From positions 1 to 21,268 of IMG/VR virus record IMGVR_UViG_3300025671_000657: a stretch of 21,268 nt of DNA. The stretch is one strand, 5' to 3'. A program made the translations under genes and the position numbers. Numbering within the stretch: position 1 is the stretch's first letter; each line of letters starts with the position of its first letter. This document shows positions 12,753-19,976 of this stretch, one piece after another. The stretch comes from a virus. The notes under the pieces are model-generated. The model was not told the origin of the DNA, made no database searches, and saw nothing but the letters and a program-made list of their open reading frames with translations.

Positions 12753-13327
12753 TGTCTTGTGATAATCCAATTATCCAAGCACTCACGCCAGAGGATTTTA
12801 AAAATCAATTCTGGCGTGATTTTACCTTTATTAACACTTGGTTAGTAGGCACAACCTACAACACGGGAAACCAAGTTTTTTATGATGTTAATAAAAGGTT
12901 CTATCAATGTTTGAATGATGGGGTTATTGGCACTCTTCCAACTGTAACTACAGACTGGAAAGAGATTAGTAATGTAGGTTTAGTTAGTGATTTAGATATT
13001 ACTAATGCTTACGCCGAGGCATGTATTACTTTTAATGATGCTCTTTTTGATGATGATGACGATATAGTATTAGGTTATTTATATCTAGCAGCTCATTATT
13101 TGGTAAATGATTTAAATGCTGGTGGTCAAAATAGCTCTCAAGCGGGTTTTGCTAACTCAAGAAGTGTTGGCAATGTATCTGAAAGCTATTCTATACCGCA
13201 ATGGCAATTAGACGATCCAATATTAAGTTTTTATGCAGGGTCAAGTTATGGTAGAAAATACCTTAACTTGATTTTGCCAAGATTAACAGGTAATATAGCA
13301 ACCGTTGAAGGAGCTACAACGCCATAA
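12752..13327 (+). CDS. Head-tail connector, DUF4054 family, with carbohydrate-binding-like insertion
   Basis: A 191-aa protein. The outer parts match DUF4054 adaptors: an N-terminal ALTPEDFKNQFWRDF, then NAYAEACITFNDALF, a LYLAAHYLVNDLNA helix (about 109-122) and the closing PQWQLDDPILSFYAGSSYGRKY. Between them, at about 27-72, lies WLVGTTYNTGNQVFYD, a FYQCL strand and a terminal W, spaced like a family 5/12 chitin-binding module. The protein probably joins portal and neck. The inserted module may simply be a surface decoration. A 10-bp stem-loop lies in the first 25 codons. Confidence 0.8.
   Translation: MSCDNPIIQALTPEDFKNQFWRDFTFINTWLVGTTYNTGNQVFYDVNKRFYQCLNDGVIGTLPTVTTDWKEISNVGLVSDLDITNAYAEACITFNDALFDDDDDIVLGYLYLAAHYLVNDLNAGGQNSSQAGFANSRSVGNVSESYSIPQWQLDDPILSFYAGSSYGRKYLNLILPRLTGNIATVEGATTP
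12783..12819 (+). other. Strong stem-loop inside the start of the DUF4054 gene
   Basis: TCACGCCAGA (12783-12792) and TCTGGCGTGA (12810-12819) pair perfectly over 10 bp with a 17-base loop that itself contains GATTTT/AAAATC. TTTTA follows. It could attenuate transcription after the capsid genes or act as an mRNA processing site. Confidence 0.55.
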
Positions 13328-13803
13328 TGCCAAGTGATGTAAAAGTAACATCTAATTTAAAAGGATTAGAGCAGTTACAAGAGAATTTAAAAACAAATCT
13401 AGTTGCAAAACTAGGAATATTTGCGGATAAAAACGCAAGAGGAGATGGAGCATTAACAAATGCAGAAATAGGAGCCAGACATGAATTTGGCGTAATAAGT
13501 GAAGGATTGCCAAGAAGGTCATTTTTAAAAGACCCTATTGAGATAAAAAGAAAAGAATTATTAGCAACTGCCAATAAGGTTATTAAGGCTAATATAAATA
13601 AAGAGGGTGGAGCAGAAAAGATATTTGAATTAATTGGTATTGCTGGCGAGGCTATCGTTCAAGAAGCTTTTGAAAGTGGGGGATTTGGAACATGGCAACC
13701 ACTAGCGCAAAGTACGATTGATGCAAAAGGAAGTGAACAAATTTTGATTGAGACTTCACAATTAAGGAAGTCAATAATTAGTAAAGTAGAAAAAGGGGAT
13801 TAA
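13327..13803 (+). CDS. Neck / tail-completion protein (virion morphogenesis type)
   Basis: A 158-aa protein with the typical ALTNAEIGARHEFGV segment (about 42-56) followed by GLPRRSFL (about 59-66), a motif seen in HK97 gp10-like and Mu gpG-like proteins. Near the C-terminus are TWQPLAQSTIDAKGS and ILIETSQLRKSI, the usual end of phage virion morphogenesis proteins. It should sit at the head-tail interface and help terminate or attach the tail. Starts and stops overlap or abut neighbouring genes, in standard order. Confidence 0.8.
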   Translation: MPSDVKVTSNLKGLEQLQENLKTNLVAKLGIFADKNARGDGALTNAEIGARHEFGVISEGLPRRSFLKDPIEIKRKELLATANKVIKANINKEGGAEKIFELIGIAGEAIVQEAFESGGFGTWQPLAQSTIDAKGSEQILIETSQLRKSIISKVEKGD

Positions 13804-14139
13804 ATGCCAATACCTAAGATACAAACTGCTTTAAATGGTTGGGAAAGTCCAATAACCTTGATTAAAGTTACTCAATCAGTAGTTGATTATGTAACGGTAG
13901 AGACTAAAGAAAATATAAGTTTTCAAGGTGTTATACAGCCCTTAACAGCAGAAGCTTTACAAATAAAACCCTTAGAAATGAGGAGCTGGGAATGGTTGAT
14001 GATACATACAAGAATAAGTCAAGAGATATTTACTAATGACTTAATAGAGTACGAAGGCAAGCAGTACAAAGTAATGTTTGAAAAGAATTATAGTTTAAAT
14101 AACTACTATGAATATCATTTAGTTAAGAATTATGAATAG
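13804..14139 (+). CDS. Head-tail joining protein, unknown family
   Basis: A 111-aa protein starting directly after the preceding stop. It is beta-rich (SVVDYVTVETKENISFQGVI) with a conserved-looking WEWLMIHTR and the strand pair LIEYEGKQYKVMFEKNYS, resembling the small beta-barrel joining proteins that lie between the gp10-like protein and the tail terminator. Its place supports a neck role. The end overlaps the next gene by 8 bases. Confidence 0.65.
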   Translation: MPIPKIQTALNGWESPITLIKVTQSVVDYVTVETKENISFQGVIQPLTAEALQIKPLEMRSWEWLMIHTRISQEIFTNDLIEYEGKQYKVMFEKNYSLNNYYEYHLVKNYE

Positions 14140-14638
14140 AGAGCCAATAAAAATAATAGGTGATATTTTAAAAAACTGCATGAATTTAACGGATGATCAA
14201 ATTTGGATTTATAACCAAGATTTTAAGATTCCTGAAACGAGCGGTTTATTTGTAGTGTTAGATTACGGAACAGAAGAAGATTACGCAAATGTTAATGAGT
14301 TTATACCAGCTGCGGAAGGTGTAGAAGGAGCGCAACAAAATATATCTGTTATGACAAAAGAAAATTACATAGTAAATCTTATGTCAAAGAATGATGAAGC
14401 GAGATTAAGAAAACATGAAGTGTCAATGTCATTGAATTCTGATTTTTCACAAGATCAGCAAGGGCTTTATCAATTCCAAATTGCAAGGGTAAAAAATAAC
14501 TCTAGTAATTTATCTTCTTTGGAGGGTGCAGGGATGTTAAACAGATTTGCAACTAATATTACCTTAACAGCTCATTACAGTAAAACTACTGATACGGTTT
14601 ACTATGATGATTTTACTAATCAAATTAATACAGAATAA
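14132..14638 (+). CDS. Neck / tail terminator-like protein
   Basis: A 168-aa protein resembling gp12-like neck terminators (LIC_12616 type) of contractile-tailed phages. It has an N-terminal helix (IKIIGDILKNCMNL), a beta strand LFVVLDYG (about 39-46), the NISVMTKENYIVNLMSKN segment (about 70-87), an Arg/His-rich helix LRKHEVSMSLNSDFSQDQQG and a final strand ITLTAHYSKT. Such proteins cap the tail tube and sheath at the head side. It immediately precedes the sheath gene, as expected. Confidence 0.75.
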   Translation: MNREPIKIIGDILKNCMNLTDDQIWIYNQDFKIPETSGLFVVLDYGTEEDYANVNEFIPAAEGVEGAQQNISVMTKENYIVNLMSKNDEARLRKHEVSMSLNSDFSQDQQGLYQFQIARVKNNSSNLSSLEGAGMLNRFATNITLTAHYSKTTDTVYYDDFTNQINTE

Positions 14639-14640
14639 AT

Positions 14641-16116
14641 ATGTCAATAGATATTGTAAATTTTATTAATATTTCAGTAACTAACACGCCAGCAGGCTTA
14701 CCAGATGCTAATGTTAATAGCTTAGGATTATTCACTACTGAAAGTCCATCTAATGTTGATGAGTTTAGAATTTATGTAACACCAGAAGCAGTAGCAGAAG
14801 ATTACGGCACAAATTCAGTAACTACACAAATGGCAAATAATGTTTTTGCTCAAAGCCCTAACTTGCTTAGTGGAGATGGCAGGCTTGTTATTATACCCTT
14901 AGTGAACTCAATTAGTGCGATTGCGGGTAACTTTACAGGCGCAGATATTACAGCCAATTTAGCAGCTTTACAAGCAGTTGCAGATGGTGATATTAGAGTT
15001 GTTCTAAACGGAAACAATATTGATTTAACTGATTTAGATTTTACTAATACATCTAGTTTTGCTGATATTGCCCAAATACTACAAAGCAAACTCACTGATG
15101 TTGTAGTAACTAGTAAAGCAACAGGATTTGATCTTGATTCTAAGAAAGTTGGCACAACTTCAACAATAGATTTAGTTCAATTACCAGCAGGCGCAGGAAC
15201 AGATTTAAGCGTTGCAGGTTTATTTAATGTTGCAGCAGGAACGCCAACAGCAGGCAATAACGCACAAGGCGAAAGTTTAGTTGATGCAATTACAAGAACA
15301 GAGGAGCAAGTTAATTACACAGGTGTAATAACTGATTTAGAAATGGAAGATGCAGTAATTTTATCAACTGCTTCTGCTATTCAATCAAGAGATATGATTT
15401 TTGTTCATCAATTCACTAGCACAGAAGATTTAGAGCCTACAACTGGTATTTGTTCAATTGTTAAAAATGCAACACAAACTAAGACAAGATGCTTATATTA
15501 TTCTGACCCTTCAACTGCTAACTTAGTCAAGGCTTCATATGCAGGGCGTGGATTTAGTGTTAATTTCGCAGGTTCTAATACTACCATGACAATGAACTTA
15601 GAAACTCTTGCAAATGTAGTACCAGATACAAAAATTACTCAAACTATCTTTGAAAAGGCAAAGACAGCAGGCGCAGATTTATATGGCGATGTGCAAAGTT
15701 CACCTATTGTTGTTTCAAATGGTGCAAATCAATTCTTTGATAGCGTGTACAATCAGATCTGGTTTAAACTAGCTCTTGAAGTTGCAGGCTTTAATTACCT
15801 AAAACAAACTAATACAAAAATCCCTCAAACTGAAACAGGAATGGATGGTTTAAAAGGTGCTTATGCTAAAGTTTGCGATAGAGCAATTACAAATGAAATG
15901 TTTGCAGCAGGCAATGAATGGAACGGTTCTACTTTTGGCAATCCAGAAGACTTTAAGCGCAACATTATAGATAAAGGTTACTATATATATAGCCAGCCAA
16001 TTGCACAACAATCACAAGCAGATAGAGATGCAAGAAAAGCTCCTTTGATACAGATTGCAGGCAAAGAAAGTGGAGCAATCCACTCTTCAACTATGAACGC
16101 TCTTATTGAAAGATAA
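14641..16116 (+). CDS. Tail sheath protein (DUF3383 family)
   Basis: A 491-aa protein matching DUF3383, the contractile sheath of this phage type. The N-terminus MSIDIVNFINISVTNTPAGL is followed by NSLGLFTTESP and FRIYVTPEAVAEDYGTNS (about 40-57). The centre has repeated Thr/Ala-rich strands; the C-terminal part has GVNGxx-like conserved stretches such as GMDGLKGAYAKVCDRAITN and YYIYSQPIAQQSQADRDARKA, where the QADRxxRxAP motif is characteristic. It forms the contracting outer tail layer, so the phage is a myovirus-type particle. The tube gene follows directly. Confidence 0.9.
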   Translation: MSIDIVNFINISVTNTPAGLPDANVNSLGLFTTESPSNVDEFRIYVTPEAVAEDYGTNSVTTQMANNVFAQSPNLLSGDGRLVIIPLVNSISAIAGNFTGADITANLAALQAVADGDIRVVLNGNNIDLTDLDFTNTSSFADIAQILQSKLTDVVVTSKATGFDLDSKKVGTTSTIDLVQLPAGAGTDLSVAGLFNVAAGTPTAGNNAQGESLVDAITRTEEQVNYTGVITDLEMEDAVILSTASAIQSRDMIFVHQFTSTEDLEPTTGICSIVKNATQTKTRCLYYSDPSTANLVKASYAGRGFSVNFAGSNTTMTMNLETLANVVPDTKITQTIFEKAKTAGADLYGDVQSSPIVVSNGANQFFDSVYNQIWFKLALEVAGFNYLKQTNTKIPQTETGMDGLKGAYAKVCDRAITNEMFAAGNEWNGSTFGNPEDFKRNIIDKGYYIYSQPIAQQSQADRDARKAPLIQIAGKESGAIHSSTMNALIER

Positions 16117-16139
16117 TATTAACTTAAATTAAATAAATT

Positions 16140-16592
16140 ATGGCTACTCAAAGTTTAACAGGTTCAGATACAATATCTATTGATGGCATACCATTAATTG
16201 ATTTAGGAGATGGAGATGTTGGCTCTTTAACTTATCCTAATGAATTAGTGGGTGTTAAGACTGGTAAAAATGGCAATTCAATCTTTGCCTTAAATGAAAC
16301 TGGCGACCAAGCTGACTTAGTTCTAAGAGTTCTAAGGGGTTCTAAAGACGATAAGACTTTAAACTCTAGGCTAATTTCTATGAAAGCAGATTTTGCAGGC
16401 TTTACAACTCTTACGGCTCAAGTAATTAAAAAAGTTGGTGATGGTCAAGGAAATGTTACTAATGACATCTACGATTTATCTGGCGGCGTTTTCTCAAAAA
16501 GAGTTGAAACAGTCTCAAATGTAGAGGGTAATACAGACCAATCACTAGCTATTTACAATATTAAATTTACTAACTCACCTAGAAGCTTATAA
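16140..16592 (+). CDS. Tail tube protein (DUF3277 family)
   Basis: A 150-aa protein, the expected size for a DUF3277 tube subunit. The order is SLTGSDTISIDGIPLIDLGD at the N-terminus, the strand LTYPNELVGVKTGKNGN, then LVLRVLRGSKDDKTLNSRL and VSNVEGNTDQSLAIYNIKF near the end. Hexameric rings of this protein form the inner tube of the contractile tail. The ATG lacks an obvious ribosome-binding site. Its stop overlaps the tail chaperone start by one base. Confidence 0.88.
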   Translation: MATQSLTGSDTISIDGIPLIDLGDGDVGSLTYPNELVGVKTGKNGNSIFALNETGDQADLVLRVLRGSKDDKTLNSRLISMKADFAGFTTLTAQVIKKVGDGQGNVTNDIYDLSGGVFSKRVETVSNVEGNTDQSLAIYNIKFTNSPRSL

Positions 16593-17038
16593 TGGAATTT
16601 AAAACAGAAAGTGGCGCAGAAGTAGTAATTAACATGGCTGATTTTATAGATGCTTCAAGGCTGCGTGTTGCAGTTCTTGGAGCTATAAAGGAAAGCGGAG
16701 TTGAAATATCTAAGGTGGATATTGAGAAATTGCTATCAGGTGTAAAAGAGGACATGGGAGCAGCAGTTAAAAGTGGGGCTTTAGATTCTTTATTAGATAT
16801 GGTTATCTCTTTAGATTGTAGCGAGAAAGTAAATAATGAGATATTTAATTGCTTAAAAAGATCTACTTACAATAGCGAGAAGATAACCAGAGATACTTTT
16901 AATGAACTAGAGGCAAGAGGTGATTATTACCATATTGTTATTATGTGTCTTAAGGTAAATCTAGCCCCTTTTTTCAAAACCCTCTTTTCAAAGTTGAGCG
17001 CACTCCAACTGATGAAAAAGCAAGAGAGCCAAAAATAA
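16592..17038 (+). CDS. Tail assembly chaperone, short (G-like) form
   Basis: A 148-aa helical protein between tube and tape measure, the position of tail assembly chaperones such as lambda gpG. It begins MEFKTESGAEVVINMADF and contains LRVAVLGAIKESGVEIS and FNELEARGDYYHIVIMCLK. Near its end the mRNA has a run CCCCTTTTTTC where ribosomes can slip back one base to make a longer product (see the fused form). Chaperones of this type coat the tape measure before tube polymerisation. Assignment rests on position, size and the frameshift arrangement rather than sequence family. Confidence 0.8.
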   Translation: MEFKTESGAEVVINMADFIDASRLRVAVLGAIKESGVEISKVDIEKLLSGVKEDMGAAVKSGALDSLLDMVISLDCSEKVNNEIFNCLKRSTYNSEKITRDTFNELEARGDYYHIVIMCLKVNLAPFFKTLFSKLSALQLMKKQESQK

Positions 17039-17217
17039 AGATTAATGCCGATGAGGCAGATGTTATTTTATTAAGGTTAGCAAAGGCAGGCTACGGAGGG
17101 GGCAATCCAGAAGTAATAAACAATATGAATATTACTTGGATTATGAAGATGATAGAATATGAAGGCTTTTGTAGTGAATATGAAGAAGAATATCATAATT
17201 TAAATAAGAATGGCTAG
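16592..17217 (+). CDS. Tail assembly chaperone, -1 frameshifted (G-T-like) form
   Basis: If ribosomes slip by -1 at TTTTTTC (16969-16975), 128 codons of the short form are joined to 80 codons of the -1 frame, giving 208 aa. The extension reads QNPLFKVERTPTDEKAREPK, then IKINADEADVILLRLAKAGY and on to a TAG at 17215-17217. This frame is open, protein-like and has no good start of its own, and it overlaps the tape-measure start by 8 bases. Lambda G/GT and many other phages use this same arrangement. The T-domain would bind the tape measure or tube subunits. Confidence 0.82.
16969..16975 (+). promoter_or_regulatory. -1 ribosomal frameshift slippery site
   Basis: T TTT TTC in the zero frame fits the X XXY YYZ rule; an overlapping C CCT TTT at 16966-16972 fits it too. 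The zero frame ends at 17038 and the -1 frame stays open to 17217. Confidence 0.78.
16992..17010 (+). other. Possible stimulatory stem-loop after the slippery site
   Basis: AGTTGAG (16992-16998) pairs with CTCCAACT (17003-17010) with one bulged C and a CGCA loop. It begins 16 bases after the slip site, somewhat further than usual. Confidence 0.4.
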
Positions 17218-18661
17218 CATAGGACAATTATTTATAGAATTAGGCGTAAAAGCCGATACACAACAGATTAATAAAGTTGATGCTGGCGTTAAGTCATTGA
17301 GAAGTAACTTATTGCTAGTTTCTGCTGCTTTTACTGGTGCGGTAGTTGCTTTAGATAGATTTGTTAATAGCGCACTAAAAGGCGTTGTTTCTCTTCAAAA
17401 TCTTAATGCTCAAACAGGATTATCAATCCAAAAACTCCAGCAATTCCAACAAGCAGGGCAATTATCTAATCTTGCATTAAGCGCAGATCAAATAGCCCAG
17501 TCAATAGGTAATGTACAAAAGAACATAGCAGCCATAAGAATTGGTCAAGGTGATATTTCACCTTTTCAATTACTAGGTGTTGATGTAGCTGGTCAAGATG
17601 CTTTTGGTGTAATAGAGCAATTAAGAGGAGCTATACAAGGTTTAGACCCTGCAACAGCCACTAATCTAATTAGTCAAATAGGATTATCACCAGACTTTAT
17701 TAATATTCTTAGATTGAGTAGAAAGGAATTTGAGCTATTAAGTGAGAACACTTTTTTAAATCCAAAACAAAGAGCTGACATTGACAAGGTAGGAACATCA
17801 ATTAAAGCCCTGCAATTAAGATTTAAAGCTTTAAAAGATCAAGCAGTAGCAAAGATTGCGCCAGAACTAAATAAATTAGTTCAACAATTCTTTAAATGGA
17901 TGAAAGATAATGGTAAAGCCATTATTGAGGTCATTGCAGGAATGGCGAGAGGATTTGCCAAGTTTGCACAAGCAATAGGAAATGCCTTTAGTCTAGTGAC
18001 TCAATTTATTGATGGTTTGGTAGGAATGGAAAGAGGCATTAAAATATTAGCTGGTGCTTTTGCATTATTAACCTTGAGTTTTTCACCATTCTTGGCAGGT
18101 TTGGCGGCTATTATTCTTTTGTTAGACGATATAGCAGTTTTTAGAGCTGGTGGCGATAGTGTTATTGGTGAACTTGTAAAAGCTTTTGAAGATTTACCAG
18201 ACTTTGCAAAGATACTAGGAATAGGAGCAGGAGGAGCAACACTTTTGACATTCCTCGGTAGTTTGACAAAGGCACTAGGAGCTTTAGCAATTCCTGCTGC
18301 TGCTTTAGCAATTCCTTTGGCTTCGGTGGTTGCTTCTCTAACATTCCTTGCAAATGCGCCAGAATTTGGCAAGAAGATAGCAGAAGCTATTGATAAAACA
18401 GAAGGTGGTCAAAAACTAGGAGATGCTTTATTAGACATAAGAGATACCACTAGAACAGGAGGAATAGGGGCAGGTCTTGCAATTGGTGGATTACGTGCGG
18501 CAGAGGCATTAACAGGAATCAATATAAACAACAATAATACATACAATATAAATGGATTAAATGCTCAAGAAATAGGTGGCGAGGTTCAAAGGTCGCAAAA
18601 AGTAATTAATCAAGAGGCTTTAAACAGGGTGCAGGCTTCACAAGGCAATAGTGCTAAATAG
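17210..18661 (+). CDS. Tail tape measure protein
   Basis: A 483-aa protein. The N-terminus (MASIGQLFIELGVKADTQQI) and the following helical, Gln/Ala/Leu-rich region are typical of tape measure proteins. Two hydrophobic stretches lie at about 277-312 (ILAGAFALLTLSFSPFLAGL and on) and about 335-382 (TLLTFLGSLTKALGALAIP and on), which may insert into the host membrane at DNA entry. The C-terminus is Asn-rich and polar. At roughly 1.5 angstrom per residue it would set a tail of about 70 nm, short for a myovirus. It starts inside the end of the chaperone extension, and its 3' end overlaps a convergent minus-strand gene by 8 bases. Confidence 0.9.
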   Translation: MASIGQLFIELGVKADTQQINKVDAGVKSLRSNLLLVSAAFTGAVVALDRFVNSALKGVVSLQNLNAQTGLSIQKLQQFQQAGQLSNLALSADQIAQSIGNVQKNIAAIRIGQGDISPFQLLGVDVAGQDAFGVIEQLRGAIQGLDPATATNLISQIGLSPDFINILRLSRKEFELLSENTFLNPKQRADIDKVGTSIKALQLRFKALKDQAVAKIAPELNKLVQQFFKWMKDNGKAIIEVIAGMARGFAKFAQAIGNAFSLVTQFIDGLVGMERGIKILAGAFALLTLSFSPFLAGLAAIILLLDDIAVFRAGGDSVIGELVKAFEDLPDFAKILGIGAGGATLLTFLGSLTKALGALAIPAAALAIPLASVVASLTFLANAPEFGKKIAEAIDKTEGGQKLGDALLDIRDTTRTGGIGAGLAIGGLRAAEALTGININNNNTYNINGLNAQEIGGEVQRSQKVINQEALNRVQASQGNSAK

Positions 18662-18971
18662 TATTAAATTGTAAAGAAGTGATGGGATCAATACAATAAT
18701 ATTCTACTACACCAGTTTTGATGTCAGTCAAGATCATACATTCTATGTTTGCGGCATTAGTGCATCTTGATATAGAGATAAAAGCATTCTTTTTGTTTGG
18801 TTTAGTGTGTACGGAGCATGTTAATTGTGATTTAAAGACATAAGATCGTATATTATTATCCATAGGATTCCCACTAGCTTTAAAGGCTTTATCCCAAAGG
18901 GTGTTTGGAGTGGCAAAAGAACCATTGCAATAAAAAGTAAAAAATAATAAAGTTATAAGTAATTTCTTCAT
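18654..18971 (-). CDS. Exported cysteine-containing accessory protein (moron)
   Basis: A 105-aa protein with a clear signal peptide: basic MKK, a hydrophobic core LLITLLFFTFYC and a probable cleavage after SFA at residue 20. The mature part of about 85 residues has four cysteines (52, 70, 78, 93), enough for two disulfides in the periplasm. It begins TPNTLWDKAFKASGNPMDNN and ends CIDPITSLQFNTI. No family is recognised. It lies on the opposite strand between tape measure and Dit-like genes, with its own promoter and operator site D. Position, export and separate control fit a cargo gene acting on the host envelope, for example against superinfection; this is inference. Confidence 0.8.
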   Translation of the reverse strand: MKKLLITLLFFTFYCNGSFATPNTLWDKAFKASGNPMDNNIRSYVFKSQLTCSVHTKPNKKNAFISISRCTNAANIECMILTDIKTGVVEYYCIDPITSLQFNTI

Positions 18972-19004
18972 TTTTGTTTTTTATTTAAATTAATAACAAT
19001 TACA

Positions 19005-19032
19005 TTATTAGACTGGAATTTATAAAAGTCAA
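19005..19032 (-). promoter_or_regulatory. Minus-strand promoter of the exported protein gene
   Basis: On the minus strand, TTGACT (19027-19032), 16 bases, TAATAA (19005-19010), about 35 bases before the start at 18971. Site D lies 4 bases upstream of the -35. A TTTACA inside site D is an alternative -35, with TAAATT 16 bases on. Confidence 0.55.
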
Positions 19033-19036
19033 ATAA

Positions 19037-19057
19037 AATGTAAAAACTTTTTACATT
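19037..19057. promoter_or_regulatory. Dyad operator, site D (perfect palindrome)
   Basis: Ten-base arms AATGTAAAAA and TTTTTACATT flank one central C, a perfect inverted repeat. Its core matches sites A-C. It lies between the divergent starts at 18971 (-) and 19066 (+). Confidence 0.7.
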
Positions 19058-19065
19058 ATTAAATT

Positions 19066-19854
19066 ATGAGTAAAGATTTTAATGCACTAGAAACGGCAGA
19101 AATAACCAACAATCTAGTTAATAGATATATTGTCTCACCAGTGGTAAACTTAGGTATTGCAGGCTTTGAGTTTGATATATTTGAAGAACATAAATCAGAG
19201 TTACAAGCTGAAATAACAGATCACTTCGTAGAAGATAATTCCACAAGACAAGATCACATAGCTATTAAGCCAGAAAGATTTACATTGCGTGGTTTTGTTG
19301 GTGAATTGGTCGATAGGCAGGCAGGTGCTAAATCAGAAATAACAGAGCTTGCGGAGAAACTAACTATAATTAATAGTTATATTCCAATAGTAACAAGCTT
19401 TGCAAAGCAACTAAATGATACTATTGAGGCTAATAAAGTAAGCGTTGTTGATTCAGTTGATGAAACAATAGGGACTGGCGTTGATTTATTTCAAGCATAT
19501 AAAGAATTAAACCCACCAGATACATTGCAAGCCAAGGGTTATAACTTTTTTCAAGCCTTATTTAGAGCTAAACAACTTGTATCAGTAGAAACCCCCTTTG
19601 GCTTCAAAAGTGATTATGCTATTGAAAATGTAATTGCTACGCAGGGAGATAATAAATATATATCAGAATTTTCAGTTGTATTGAAGGAGTTTAGGACAAC
19701 AACAACTGAATTAGTTGATTTTGATGTTAAGAAAACACAAGGCAGATTAACAAACCAAAAAGCAGAAGAATTAGATCAAGGAACAGCTAACGGAGTTCAA
19801 AGAAAGGCTTCATTATTTTTTCAGATTAAAGAGAAAGTTATAAATTTCTTTTGA
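19066..19854 (+). CDS. Dit-like distal tail / baseplate protein (DUF6046 type)
   Basis: A 262-aa protein. The N-terminal part, LGIAGFEFDIFEEHKSELQA, EITDHFVEDNSTRQDHIAIK and PERFTLRGFVGEL (about 30-85), is the usual start of Dit-like proteins in contractile-tailed phages. The middle is helical; the part around 175-225 (RAKQLVSVETPFGFKSDYAI, then SEFSVVLKEFRTTTT) is the beta-rich segment of the same family. It probably forms the ring at the tail tip that links tube and baseplate. It resumes the structural operon after the minus-strand island; no Shine-Dalgarno sequence precedes the ATG. Confidence 0.78.
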   Translation: MSKDFNALETAEITNNLVNRYIVSPVVNLGIAGFEFDIFEEHKSELQAEITDHFVEDNSTRQDHIAIKPERFTLRGFVGELVDRQAGAKSEITELAEKLTIINSYIPIVTSFAKQLNDTIEANKVSVVDSVDETIGTGVDLFQAYKELNPPDTLQAKGYNFFQALFRAKQLVSVETPFGFKSDYAIENVIATQGDNKYISEFSVVLKEFRTTTTELVDFDVKKTQGRLTNQKAEELDQGTANGVQRKASLFFQIKEKVINFF

Positions 19855-19865
19855 CCAAATAAAAA

Positions 19866-19908
19866 GCTTACAAACGCTGAAACCTTGGACAGTAAAGCGT
19901 TTGTAAGC
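19866..19908 (+). other. 13-bp perfect hairpin between tail genes
   Basis: GCTTACAAACGCT (19866-19878) and AGCGTTTGTAAGC (19896-19908) pair perfectly around a 17-base loop. The stem is more GC-rich than its surroundings. No T-run follows, so it is not a standard terminator; an RNA processing, stability or attenuation element is possible. The rest of the 122-base gap (19855-19976) is featureless. Confidence 0.7.
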
Positions 19909-19976
19909 CATCAATCTATTAATCAAAAATCAATAAATATTAAGAAAATGTTAAGTAATTATAAAAATAAAGTCAA

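Noticed and set aside
18281-18322. Imperfect 21-bp repeat in the tape measure gene
   Set aside because: Explained by repeated Ala-Leu-Ala-Ile-Pro in a hydrophobic helix region.
18001-18372. Minus-strand frames opposite the tape measure gene
   Set aside because: Shadows of Ala/Leu-rich tape measure codons, without promoter or start signals.
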